64,000 nt of DNA, from contig BSBM01000779.1 of assembly GCA_027924585.1 (NCBI GenBank), positions 13,605,001 through 13,669,000 of the forward strand, in the 5' to 3' direction. The position numbers were made by a program, and so were the translations under genes. The notes beneath the pieces were generated by a model. That model was not told the DNA's origin, did no database searches, and was given only the letters and a program-made list of their open reading frames with translations. Shown piece by piece: positions 22,208-33,295 of the stretch. The DNA comes from Larix kaempferi (Eukaryota; Streptophyta; Pinopsida; Pinales; Pinaceae). Every line of letters starts with the position of its first letter. The stretch's first letter is position 1.

Positions 22208-23735
22208 GTGAAGGACATAAATATATTCAGTCAACTTTTAAATTGTGGAATTTATTTTTGGCTTGTTTTGGAAAAAGATTTGTTGGAACGTTGCATGGAG
22301 CTAGTATAGAACGTTTATTTCTATTAGTATAGACTCTATGCATAGACACCTACAAATTATAATTAACTATGTTGTTTTAAATATTAAATAAAAAATTATA
22401 AATATAAATGAATAAATTCCATTCAATATTATAATTAAAAATACATATAATAATGCTATTATTCAATTCAATAATATCATCAATCACACTAAATAAGTCA
22501 GATAATAATGGAATCACACACTTAATGGAACATGCCATGATAATTAAGTACCGCTAAGAAATAAACATGATGTATAGATCAATTCACATACTAATTTCTA
22601 AGCCAATGGTATTGAAATCATGCCAAACATCGAATAATGTCAATGAGTAAGAAATAAATGTTATATATAAGTTAATGTACATATTTATAAAGAATTTAAA
22701 ATTTTAATAAATATATATTTTAAAATTTTATATTTTTTATGCAACTATAAACACCTTTATTGATCCATATCATTTTTAAAATCATTAATCACGCCCTTAT
22801 CCATTATGCCATCTACTTTATTGTAGAGGAAAATTAAGAAGTGCAGTCTTAATAAATCAAGAAAGCAATCCTAATCGAATTGCAGGGTTACAGTTTTGAC
22901 AGAGCCGGGATCGTTCCAAAGATGACGTGGATTTATCAGAGAGGGAGAGGAGAACGAATAGTGCTCTGATGGGCCTAGTAGTTTTATGATGTGAAGTTGT
23001 GTTGTATTGATGCAGGACATTATAGTTAGTTCTATCACTTTTTAATTTTTTTTTTTTTAAATTATGTTAATTGAGAGCACTTCTTCAGGGATAAATGTAC
23101 GAGAATAATAAAAAATTCATATTTTTGAATTTTAAAATTGTTGAAATTATTTTAATTTTCAAAAATATTAAATTGAATAACAAAATTTAAAAAACTTTGT
23201 AATTTTTTTTTGAAAAAAATGTAAATATTATAAGTCAAAAGAGTTTGACTAATGATCCGCTAGTATATTCTTGTCTTGGAAGGGAATAATAATAGAGACT
23301 GTTTGAAAACATTAAGGATTTAGTTCTACTTCAAACATATTATTTTATATTATTTAATGCAAATTTATAACATCTTTAAAATGTTATGGAAAATTATGAT
23401 ATCAATATTGGTAATTAAATTGAAGATGTGTGAAGAATGATTGAAGGTTTCGTTGTAGGCATCGTCTTTATATGATTGAATCATATTAAAAGTGATTATT
23501 TAATTTATAAATTTTAAATTAGTTAGTTTGATTTATAGAGAGAGAGAGAGAGAGAGATTATTGATGGCTAGTAACCCTAGTTTGAACTCATGGCTTTTTC
23601 TTTTCCCTCATAACGCAAGTTCTCATTTAGTATATTGCCTTCAACAATATTATATCCAATGCATAATATTTCCAAGATAAATCAAATTTCCTTATACTAT
23701 GACATGGGTAGAAGTCGCACATAATACATTTTGGT
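22208..23735. other. AT-rich stretch, no gene recognised
   Basis: This may include the LINE 3' untranslated region. A GA microsatellite lies at 23537-23557. No open frame with a known motif is seen. The short GC-richer block at 22880-22960 has no feature I can name. Confidence 0.55.
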
Positions 23736-23740
23736 CCATT
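23736..23740. repeat. Target site duplication of element D, left copy
   Basis: CCATT, repeated at 26804-26808. Confidence 0.9.
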
Positions 23741-24483
23741 TGTGAAAATCCTCACAACAGATCTAAGAGCTGATGTATACCTCACAAGAAAGATTAAGCA
23801 GCAAAATAGAAGAATAGTGCAGAATGGAGTAACAGAACATAGATGCAATAGAACTAGATAGAAGAAGAATAACATCACACTAATTCATTAATCATAATAT
23901 GAACAATAGATAATACAATGGAGAGGATTCGAATTCCAAGGTGGCAATTCGAATTAGCCTGCATGAACTCATCATCAGATCAATAGAGTGTCATCAATCC
24001 ACTAGTAACCATCAACCATGTGTCAAACTGAGTCTAACTGAATGTAGTAGGTGTAACTGATGCATGGAGCACTAATGTAGTGAAGGAGAATCCAAGGAGG
24101 GCGTATGAGGAGCTAATTGCAGTCAGAATAGTCAACCAAGTCTCTCTGGAGGTCCATCAGAGTGTTTCAGTGAGTTAACTAGTCAATCTGTCCTCAAATC
24201 AAGGCGAGATCCACAAATCAAGCAACTAACTGAGTGTGTCACTGGTGGTAGGTGAGAAGGGCACACTTCACATGTGGTAGGTGAAAAGAGGGTGCATCAC
24301 TGACTAGGAGGGTTGGAACTGAGTGGAAACATGCTCCCGGGGCTAGTAAACTAAGCACTAGGTGCTGGGAGACACCTAACTGATGGCTCGGATGCATGCA
24401 ATTGCATGCCTGAATGCAAAAATGCATGCATGACTGAATGCAATGCTGGTAGGACTAGGATAGAGTATAGGAATATCCTAACA
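23741..24483 (-). repeat. 3' LTR of element D
   Basis: It starts TGTGAAAATCC and ends CCTAACA on the plus strand. Its partner is at 26041-26803. A cluster of CATGCA-type motifs lies at 24390-24435, which is the early U3 in the element's own orientation. Confidence 0.9.
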
Positions 24484-24494
24484 CCCCCCCTTAA
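24484..24494 (-). other. Polypurine tract of element D
   Basis: The minus strand reads TTAAGGGGGGG directly before TGTTAGGATA, the 3' LTR start. Confidence 0.85.
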
Positions 24495-24879
24495 TCCATC
24501 CTGGGCCTTGGTAACTGAGACCAAAGGTCACCCAATACAATGAATAATAAAGAACAGTCCATGAAACAAGGAAATGGGGAAAAACCTCATGGGAAAAAAT
24601 ACCCCCCCCCCAAAAGACACTGTAGGGCATACCAAAAAAATAAATGCTCCAAAACTCAAGCAAGTGTGATGCTTGGCCATATGTTTGGAGGTATCTTCTT
24701 CTTGGGAAGAAGTGGTTCATGCTCCAAAAACATGTGCTTGTGTTCTCCTTCAGTGGATGCAAGCGAATATGGAGACATGTGATTGTACTTGCTCTTCAGA
24801 CCGAATGTGATGAGAACAAATCCAAAGGCATGAGGATGATCCTAGAACTTGTGATTCGAATAATCTGAGGTAGGATCAA

Positions 24880-25200
24880 ATCCACGAATGTGTAGATAGT
24901 CTTTTGTTATCTCCTTTGAACCATCATAGGTGAGATCATGTCCAAAAGAACCATCACATGATAGTGGTTGCTTGGACTTCAAATCAGCTCAAAGACTTGA
25001 TAAATGGTTTCTTGAGATCTCCTTTGAACCAGCAGGGGTGAGATCAAAACCAAATAAACCATGAAACATTGGTAATGGCTTGGATTTCGAATCAGCTCCA
25101 AGAAATGATGAATGGTTTCTTGAAATCTCCTTTGAACCAGCAGGGGTGAAATCAAAACAAAATAAACCATGATATGCATGAGAAATGATCCCAAGCAAAT
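24880..25200 (-). repeat. Three tandem copies of a unit of about 108 bp inside element D
   Basis: 'tttgaacca(t/g)ca' followed by 'ggtgagatca' recurs near 24916, 25023 and 25132, with similar sequence between. The second and third copies are closest to each other. It lies between gag and the 3' LTR. Confidence 0.75.
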
Positions 25201-25248
25201 GGTAATGCCCTACATCTTCAATGAACTTCTGAGAGCATGTACAAATGA

Positions 25249-25866
25249 TCATATAGTAGTACATAAGAGGTAAGTGATCAAGGAGAACAAATGAATCACC
25301 TCCAATTGTTGATTTAACCTCTGATTCAATAGATCATCATTATGAAAACCAACAGACTCTTGTGCAAGAGAGGATTTAAGAACCTCTCCAGTTTCTAGAG
25401 TGTGAGCTGGCTCAGAATTTGAAATAGAAGACATTGAGAACATGAGTGTTGGATCTGCAAGGTCTTCTTCTTTTTGGAAAACTTCATTATGAGATATGTT
25501 TGATACTGAATCATGATCGGAGAGACCATCAAGGAGGGTGAATGCAACACTGGGATTGCTCTCGAAATAGTTTGCACCAATCCCTTCATTATGTTTTCCA
25601 AATATTTCATCCAGATGGGCGCATAGCTCTTTTGGAGATTCAACAGAATCATGGAAGTGGATTAACATACAACGAGACATAGCAGTCAACATTGCTCCAT
25701 AGGCTCTGTCACCTTCATTTAACCAATCATTATCCTCTTCAGAGGATTCGAACTCTCTTTCAAGACAATAATAAAAAAGACCATGTCTCTTCAAATATGC
25801 TATCATCTTTGGTTTCCACTTATCATAGTTGAATGGAGAGAGAGGAGGAATTCCTTCCATATTCAT
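25249..25866 (-). CDS. gag: Copia gag of element D (205 aa, open)
   Basis: A Met at 25866 starts MNMEGIPPLSPFNYDKWKPK, followed by MIAYLKRHGLFYYCLERE, DNDWLNEGDRAYGAML and VESPKELCAHLDEIFGKHN. This is the N-terminal fold of plant copia gag (UBN2-like). The usual CCHC zinc knuckle is absent, and the C-terminal third (from about residue 115) is Ser/Glu-rich with no known motif. The frame is open throughout, unlike the other coding sequences in the window. Whether it is still expressed is not known. Gag would make particles; here it may act alone, or be a relic. Confidence 0.75.
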   Translation of the reverse strand: MNMEGIPPLSPFNYDKWKPKMIAYLKRHGLFYYCLEREFESSEEDNDWLNEGDRAYGAMLTAMSRCMLIHFHDSVESPKELCAHLDEIFGKHNEGIGANYFESNPSVAFTLLDGLSDHDSVSNISHNEVFQKEEDLADPTLMFSMSSISNSEPAHTLETGEVLKSSLAQESVGFHNDDLLNQRLNQQLEVIHLFSLITYLLCTTI

Positions 25867-26025
25867 GGAAGCTGTTGCAGAAGACCTGCAAAAACAATAG
25901 AGAATATTTGCAACTGCTACTGCTACAAAACTGCAAAAAATTGCTGCAAATGCTGCTGCACTCGAAATCTTGGTAATAACCTACAAAAAAAAACTCTCAG
26001 GAATGGAGATAGACTATACTCTCAA

Positions 26026-26040
26026 CATGCTCTGATACCA
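26026..26040 (-). other. Primer binding site of element D (initiator Met tRNA)
   Basis: The minus strand reads TGGTATCAGAGCATG, directly adjoining the 5' LTR with no spacer. It is an exact match to the classic copia PBS. Confidence 0.92.
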
Positions 26041-26803
26041 TGTGAAAATCCTCACAGTAAATCTAAGAGCTGATGTATACCTCACAAGAAAGATTAAGCA
26101 GGAAAATAGAAGAAGAGTGCAGAATGGAGCAGCAGAACATAGATGCAATAGAACTCAGATAGAAGCAGAATAACATCACGCTAATTCATTAATCATAATA
26201 TGAACAATAAATAATACAATGGAGTGGATTCAAATGCCAAGGTGGAAATTTGAATTAGCCTGCATGAACTCATCATCAGATTAGTAGAGTGTCATCAATG
26301 CACTAGTAACCATCAACCACGTGTCAAACTGAGTCTAACTGAATGTAGTAGGTATAACTGATGCATGGAGCACTAATGTAGTGAAGGAGAATCCAAGGAG
26401 GGCACATGAGGAGCTAATTGCAGTTAGAATAGTCAATCAAGTCTCTCTGGAGGTCCATCAGAGTGTTTCAGTGAGTTAACTAGTCAATCTGTCCTCAAAT
26501 CAAGGAGAGATCCACAAATCAAGCAATTAACTTAGTGTGTCACTGGTGGTAGGTGAGAGAGGGTGCACTTCACATGTGGTAGGTGAAAATAGGGCGCATC
26601 ACTGACTAGGAGGGCTGGAACTGAGTGGAAACAGGCTCCTAGGGCTAGTAAACTAAGCACTAGGTGCTGGGAGACACCATACTGATAACTGGGATGCATG
26701 CAATTGCATGCTTGCATGAAATTGCATGACTGCATGCACAAATGCATGCATGACTGAATGCAATGCTGGTAAGACTAGGATGGAGTATAGGAATATCCTA
26801 ACA
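26041..26803 (-). repeat. 5' LTR of element D
   Basis: This is the partner of 23741-24483. It is longer by about 20 bp, mainly in the CATGCA-rich stretch at 26693-26755, which holds extra copies of the 'ttgcatg' unit. Confidence 0.9.
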
Positions 26804-26808
26804 CCATT
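26804..26808. repeat. Target site duplication of element D, right copy
   Basis: CCATT, identical to 23736-23740. Confidence 0.9.
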
Positions 26809-29800
26809 TTCATGCTAGAGAATTGTTCTTCAACCATCCATGCAAATGTTGTGGTAAGTCATACACAATACATGTAGAGTAATATATGATTTAATTTCCA
26901 TACATTTTAATGTCAACCCGGGGATCATAAGTTTGCAAGCTTCACGCACAGTATATGCAGGAACAAAGCTTAACTAATCCTATCTAATAGAAAACCAAAG
27001 AAAGTTGGAAATCATGCAAACTCAGATGCTTCCTTAGACTAGGTAGTTTTTCACACACATCAAGCACATTGTAATTGCCTTGAGTATGTGCTAACATATC
27101 ATTTGCTTCAGACCCAAAAGATGATGAGGTGGATTGGCTTCAGGTGAATCTAAGATTTGCAAGTTTAAATAACAATCCACACAACAATTAAAGGCAAGAA
27201 ATTAAACAATCAAAAGACTAGAAAGCTGATATCATAGTGTTCTTGAGAACATGATACAAGCACTTAATAGAAACTTTGGTGAAACAATCTTTCACACCCA
27301 AAGGTTACTTTTTCCACATGTACTCCTTTTCTATCAAACTTTTCTCACAAGGTTGCTATAATCAACATGAAATGTAAATCCTAAGGTGCGCACACTTTAC
27401 TGGTAAGACTTCCAATGCTCAACAAATATTAAAATATCATCTATTTAATACATTCTTTAAATAAATTGTGAACTATTGAAACTAGGGTCAAGACAATTCT
27501 TCAAATGCATACAAACAATAACAACAATAATGGAATTTATAGAAAACGTAGTAATGGCAATATATATTACTAAGTGAATAAAAATGTTTACATGGTGTTC
27601 TATGGAAGAATAAATAAGTGGAAGGAGGTGCACTCTGTGATCTCTGTGTGGAAAATCTGATTCTATCCTCTAATCAATTTCAGAATTAAAAATTCAGATT
27701 GAAGGTAAAAGGTTGTAATGAGAATGGTCAAGCCCCTTGTGTATTGAATTGTTGATTTATTTAACACGGTTACATAAAGAATTATTGAAAGATTGAATGG
27801 AAATGATATGCAAGTGTTGTACTTCTTTATTCAATCAGATATGTATGTAATGTCTAAATAGAGTTTGTGTTTATTTATGAAGTGACAGGTGATCAGAGAA
27901 TCGATCTCTTGTAAGTGCACAAGGTTATAGTTTTAATCAATCTATATAAGAGGAGTAAGGGTGCACATATGAGAGTGAAGGAATACATTGTATTTTGGTT
28001 TTTTAACTATTTTATAAATACACAAGAAACAAATTGAAACTAATATAATCGTTTTTCAGATAGAGCTTCCAAACTAGCATTAGAATGGGCATTAATATAT
28101 GTGAAATGGATGACAATTGAGGAATGAATTCATGGAAAAATGATATCGAAAGGAGCAATAATAAGGTAATGGATTCAAGATGAATTGGGGTGATATAGCA
28201 GTGAAATAGATAATGGAATTGCAGCAAATTGAAGGATATTTTGAAAGGGCGTGAATGTGAAAAAGGGAAGAAGAGATTGAGGTTAAATTGTAGCAAATGA
28301 GAGGCAAGGAGCAAATTAACAATAACATAGTATGCAAACTGAAAATTTTAAACTTGATTTATGAAATTGCTAATTCATAATTTGAAGGCAATTTATCATG
28401 TATAAACCTCTGTAATTGGATTGCATCATGAGAGGAATGTGTTGTTGGTAATAAGTGATTGTTAGAACATAGTAAAGGTAAACTAAATAATAAAAATATA
28501 TGATTGAAAATGAAGAGATAGATACAATAGTAGAGATGGATAAATATTGCATGCAATTGAATATTTAATCCTAAGCATTTGTCAAGTATGAAAATAAAAT
28601 TAAAATTGCAATTACACAATAATGTAACTAACAATCACACTATAAAAAGAAATTGAAACAAAAATGAAATAACTCTATCTACTAAACAACTAAAACAATG
28701 GTGTTGTTATTAGATCAAGGGGCCCTTTCCGATCTAGGAAATACACATGTGGAGGCAAGATTAGATCAAGAATAATGCTCAATATCTCAATAACTAGTAG
28801 CCTCCATTTACTAAAAATTAGAAACCTGAATACAATGTGCTCTTGCATCTTTGTTACAACAATGGATCTAATTTACATAATCATGATGTTGATTGCTTCT
28901 CTCCATCCTATGAGGCTTATTTATACATGAAATTACTGATGGAACCGAATCCCCAACTCAAAAAACGAATTGTGTTTTTCATCATTTTGGGAAGATTCAC
29001 CTTGAAGATCCACCCTTAACTCTCAAACCATAGCGAATTTTGGAAAACAATCCACTCAATATTCAATTTGGTATGCTCTGAATAAGACCCATGTTTCAGA
29101 TTTTCTAGATTCACTTTCATCTACATAGAAATCGAGGAGAAATTTGTTTGAATCAAAACTGCTGCAAACTTGGGCGAAAGAATTAATCAGGTGCTAGAGA
29201 TCCACATGTGTGAGTTGGGTAAGTTTTAATCAACATAGACCCATATCATCAACCTTAGGAACAAAACCCATGTAACATAATTTTCACGTAGGTGCTCCAA
29301 CCATGAAAACCAACTCGGTTTACTGGTTTTTGGAAAATTTGTAAATACCTGTTATTTAACATTTCACTAGACATGAATTCTAAAAAAAAAATCATTAGTA
29401 AAATTATAGTAGAATAATTCTTAATTCATAAAAAATAAAGGAAAATTAACATTATTTAACCACTAAAACATATAAGAGCACGTCAGAAGGTTTATGGTGA
29501 AAAATGACAATGGATGAACGAAATGGTGAAGTAAAGTGACAATGAATAAATGAAATGGTGAAGTAAAGTCATTGAAAATGGTAACTTGAATGAAGGAAAT
29601 AATAACAAAACTAGGACCCAACAATACATTTTGGTCTATAGAATTTTTCTGCAATCATCCATGCAAATGTTGTGGTAATTTCTTTGTACATGATGAAGAT
29701 TCACTGAAAATGAAGGTAACAAATGGCAATAAAGACTAATGCCAAATCTCAAGGAGGATTTAGAAGGTTTAAAAGATAATATGGAGGATGAAAGTAATTT

Positions 29801-29949
29801 ACAAGGGGAGATAGAAATACAATGCAAGGATTCTAAAATGGAAGAGGTTGGCAAAGATTTTGTAACTTTATGACGTCAATTGTTAGTCTTGAATAGAAGT
29901 TGGATGATGTAGGAGGAGTTTTTATTGTCACGATGGATCAATAAATTGA
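26809..29949. other. AT-rich stretch, no gene recognised
   Basis: I see no coding domain. A 32- to 36-bp unit (gaaatggtgaagtaaagt) is repeated in tandem at 29508-29571. A stretch at 28700-28960 with 'gggcccttt' and a minus-strand TATA-like 'tgtataaataag' (about 28917-28928) could be a decayed LTR, but I find no partner. About 45 bases at 29628-29675 resemble 26809-26860. Confidence 0.5.
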
Positions 29950-30150
29950 AGTCATTTTCAAAGGCTTATGGTTGGGTGGTGTTTGGCTCACCTTAATAAC
30001 CAGAGTCTCTTCCCAACATTGGAATAGATCCTTCTGATACAGATAGTCCTCCATTAGCATCTTCCATAATTAGTAGTTTTGGCCGGTAAATTTTTCGACC
30101 CTAAACTTTCCTTCTTCCACCATTTCTCCCACTCGAACCAAGAACCCTTC
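29950..30150 (-). pseudogene. gag: Copia gag N-terminus (fragment)
   Basis: The minus strand reads GEMVEEGKFRVEKFTGQNY, a stop, then LWKMLMEDYLYQKDLFQCW, the typical start of Tork-type copia gag. It follows a PBS and LTR in the expected order. The frame is lost after about 29960 and no further copia domains follow, so the element is truncated. Confidence 0.7.
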
Positions 30151-30183
30151 TTTCCTACGATTTTATGGGCCAAACAGGCCCGC

Positions 30184-30196
30184 GGCTTTGATACCA
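30184..30196 (-). other. Primer binding site of the truncated copia
   Basis: The minus strand reads TGGTATCAAAGCC, two bases from the LTR. This is the initiator tRNA-Met type with one change. Confidence 0.8.
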
Positions 30197-30198
30197 AT

Positions 30199-30770
30199 TG
30201 TTAGGAAAACAGAATCGAAGAACAATAGCATAAAATAAGATGCATAAATAAAACACATAAACGCAGTACAAAAGTTACAACTAAAACTGTTACAGCCGTA
30301 TTGAATGAGGCCATTAGACATGAAGGATATTGTTACTCCGGCAGTCAATGGATTCAATGGATTAACCAATTGGGAGGCGTCCTGTCTGTTGCAGCAATGC
30401 TCTGTTTCAGTGAAGGCCTGTTACAACTTCACGTGGAAAGATGCGTTGCCCCTTTGAATATGAGGAATCAACTCTGAAGAATAACAGCTGGCACCATGTG
30501 TGATTCTTTCCCAAGGCCCATTGCGGCTGATACACCTATGCTTTGATCTTGACTTAATGAAATCAACACAAGTTAGCATAAATCAAAGTCTAGAATTCAT
30601 AATCATAACAATCTCAGGCATTAAATAAATGAAGCAATAATGAATTATACCTTGTCAGGATTGCTGATTGATTTGGAAGAAGGCATGCATATGGTTTATG
30701 AAAGTAGGGTATAACAGGGAAAAATGATGAAATAGGTGTGGTCAAAAAGGGGCATTTCGAGGGCCCAACA
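30199..30770 (-). repeat. Copia LTR (5' LTR of the truncated copia)
   Basis: It begins TGTTAGG and ends CCCAACA, 572 bp. The PBS and gag start lie to its left, so it is a 5' LTR of a minus-strand element. On its right is TATCCCCCCAAC, which looks like a reverse polypurine tract and would suit a 3' LTR of the element to the right. No second copy exists in the window to settle this. Confidence 0.65.
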
Positions 30771-31872
30771 TATCCCCCCAACTATCCATTTTCATGTCCT
30801 CATGCAACAACTGATTAGTTCAATTTTGAATTTGATCCCCGTTCATATTATGCGGATGACTTGAAGGCATCAGCTTTGACAATTAATTATTGGAAACACT
30901 GGTTCTTGTGTAACAACATCTTTCCGTTGTGTCTCCATCACAACATCTTCTATCTGAGTTGTATTCCCAACAAAAAATTTGAGGACGCTGGTTCTTGTGT
31001 AACGGTGTCCTATTTCTTGATTCTTTTAGCATGTTGAGTCGATTCAATGTCCCCAAAACAATGAGACTGAGCTTAGGAATAGTTCCTCTGATTATTTTTC
31101 TCCTGCAGATCTTTGTACCGCTAAGTCCAGACTTGTAACTTTATTCCCTGCCAAATTAAATATATCTCCACAGTCCGAGCATATCATTTCTCTCTGTCCT
31201 TCATTCCTCCAAATGGAAGATAGATTCCTCAGTCGGTCTATTGCCCCCACCATTGTATTCACATGCTTCTTTGCCTGCTTCATGCATGTCTCCTTCCATT
31301 TCTCTTATTCTGCATGAAGCACTTGTACTTCCTCCTTTAACAGATCATTCTAAAAAATAAGGTTCTTTATTTGAGGTTTTTCTACAGCAGGTTCTTGTGT
31401 ATCAGCAGGTGGTCGGGGTTTTAATATGGGAATTCCAATATCTACCCCAATCAAATGTGCTTCTGCTGCAGTAACAGTTTTGATCATTCTCTTTTTCGCT
31501 AGGATGGACGTCTGGCCCTTGCTCATTAACCCTTCCTTTCTCCTCTGAGGCACATAAACTCTTATCACTTGAGAAACATGGACGAATCCCTGCATTTGAA
31601 TTAAAGTTCTTCTTACTTAAGAGGAGGATGCCACATTCAGTGTTTCAAGATCACTTCCTGTTACTGCTTTTGCTTGATGTTCCTCTTCTACTATTTTAGT
31701 TTTAGCTGCTCCAGTTTCAACCTCCTCTATATCTATCTCCTCTTCATCCTCCAATCGAACTTCTAGTGTTCCAATCCTCCCCTCAACTGAGTTTGAGGAA
31801 CTATAGTCCTCATCCACTATCTTTGCAGAAAATTCACGGGGTACCCCTGGATGAGCCAGAAGTTGTCCCCAG
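30771..31872 (-). pseudogene. Third ORF of element E, C-terminal part
   Basis: Minus-strand reading from 31872: GQLLAHPGVPREFSAKIVDE, an acidic stretch (RLEDEEEIDIEEVETG), RRKEGLMSKGQTSILAKKRM, PKPRPPADTQ-like Pro-rich text near 31400, and a helical part (KKHVNTMVGAIDRLRNLSS, about 31215-31270). A few stops interrupt it. At 31872 the frame continues directly into the third-ORF sequence found at 43399, on the other side of element C. No membrane segment is visible. Function unknown. Confidence 0.6.
31868..31872. repeat. Target site duplication of element C, left copy
   Basis: CCCAG, identical to 43395-43399. The duplicated flank at 49811-49815 reads CTCAG. Confidence 0.9.
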
Positions 31873-33217
31873 TGGTGAGCTCCCAATATGGATGCATAAT
31901 GAGGGCAGCTGTACTAAGAGCCTACTTTAATTATCAACTCGGGGGACGTACAAACTTTAGAGGTGCAGGCACTATCTGTGCTCTTATAGGATAATCTTTG
32001 TCGCAGTTGGGTGTCGGTAACAATGTTTTAAGGGTTGCCTACTCAATATGTAAAACTGTTTATACTAGGGAATTAAATACTGGAAAATGCTAAATCTATT
32101 TTAAAGAATTAAAATACTAAAAACAGTAAATCTATTTTAAAAAATTAAAAATGCTGAAAGTGAAAGAGATATTCCTATGAATTTACCTACTGGAGAATGG
32201 TGAATCTAGACTATGAAAGTGAAATGCCATAACAGATCTATTATAAATTAAAGGAAGCAAGGTCTGTAATTATTTATGCATAAAACTAGAATTCTAATCT
32301 AAATCATTTGAATATCAAAACTAAGTTTGAAATGCAATCATCTCATGCTACACATGCATTATTAAGAAATCAAAGCAATCAACCTCGAGAAGCAATTAAT
32401 CATGATGGGAAACATTCATAAATCTTAGATCTAAACCATGATTTTTGAAGGCAATGCTAATACATATGGAATCGTTGTTTAAAATGTGCATTGGAAGAAA
32501 GCAGCTACAGGACTACTGAAACCGTGTTGTTGAACTACAGAACGTGTTATAAATTACTACAGAATCAAGACATCATTCAAATGCTTCCATATGCGATATA
32601 AATTTTCATCATTGTAAAACACATAATCGGAAATACCTGAAAAATGGAAATCCCCTGACTTACATGTTGGAGGGGCCCTCTCCAACCTGTACTCAGGAGA
32701 CAAAGAAACTTATAGACGCTGACTGGGATTTAACATCAATCTTCTATTAAAATATAAACTCCATGTCTTCACAAGGGTCTGTAACTCAGAAGTATCTCAA
32801 TAGTGCAAAAACGTAAAACAATGTTTCTCCAAAAATGTTAACAGAGACCTCTCGCTACCCGAGAGGTCCATATTTATATAATTCTTAATGCTGAACCTAA
32901 CTAAATGTCTAAATGCCGATTCTCCTTGAATAGGAGTGCGTTCTCTATAGATCAGGAAAAAGGGGCCGAGCTGCATGATCCCTCAGTCTTCTATGTGTTT
33001 GTCCTTTAATGCCCCTGAACCTACTCAATCATGCTCGATTTCCACAGAATTAGTTTATTGAATACGCATTTTAAACATACAAGAATAATCGTCAAAAACA
33101 ACTTCATTAAATAACTAAGGTAAAACATTTTTCCCACAAATGAGTGTGTTTCTTCACCATTGCTTGAGCTTTACTGCGGGAAAAAGGTTATCAAATACCT
33201 GAAAATTGGACTCATCA
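31873..33217 (-). repeat. 3' LTR of element C
   Basis: It begins TGGTGAGCTCCC and ends GGACTCATCA, 1345 bp. The minus-strand TATA box lies near 32870-32880 (TATATAAATATGG). It differs from the other two LTR copies (42050 and 48465) at many sites where those two agree with each other. Confidence 0.93.
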
Positions 33218-33230
33218 TTCTCTCCCATAC
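33218..33230 (-). other. Polypurine tract of element C
   Basis: The minus strand reads GTATGGGAGAGAA directly before TGATGAGTCC of the 3' LTR. Confidence 0.75.
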
Positions 33231-33295
33231 TTGAAGGATTCACCCATCCTTGGGTAACTTATTCAATTCGGCGACGACCTCCCTAATGTCCCATG

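Larger units (their letters stand above)
23741..26803 (-). mobile_element. Non-autonomous Ty1/copia element D (gag only)
   Basis: Two LTRs (743 and 763 bp), a PBS identical to the initiator tRNA-Met complement, a polypurine tract and a perfect CCATT target duplication define a complete minus-strand element of 3063 bp. The 1557-bp interior holds one gag ORF and a 3-copy tandem repeat. There is no protease, integrase, RT or RNase H. It must have moved using enzymes from a full copia element. The LTRs differ by about 6-7% by eye. Confidence 0.92.

Noticed and set aside
22880-22960. Promoter or small RNA gene in a GC-richer block
   Set aside because: No TATA box, conserved element or hairpin that I could support.
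28700-28960. Decayed LTR with a minus-strand TATA box
   Set aside because: The TATA-like string and GC-richer block resemble LTR structure, but no partner, PBS or polypurine tract was found.
29739-29990. Plus-strand coding segment (KEDLEGLKDNMEDESN and onward)
   Set aside because: It reads like protein over a short distance but carries stops and overlaps the minus-strand copia gag region; no family recognised.
30199-30770. This LTR as the 3' LTR of element E
   Set aside because: Its sequence does not match E's 5' LTR at 57596, and its left side carries an initiator-Met type PBS and copia gag instead of host flank. Kept as a copia LTR, with doubt noted.
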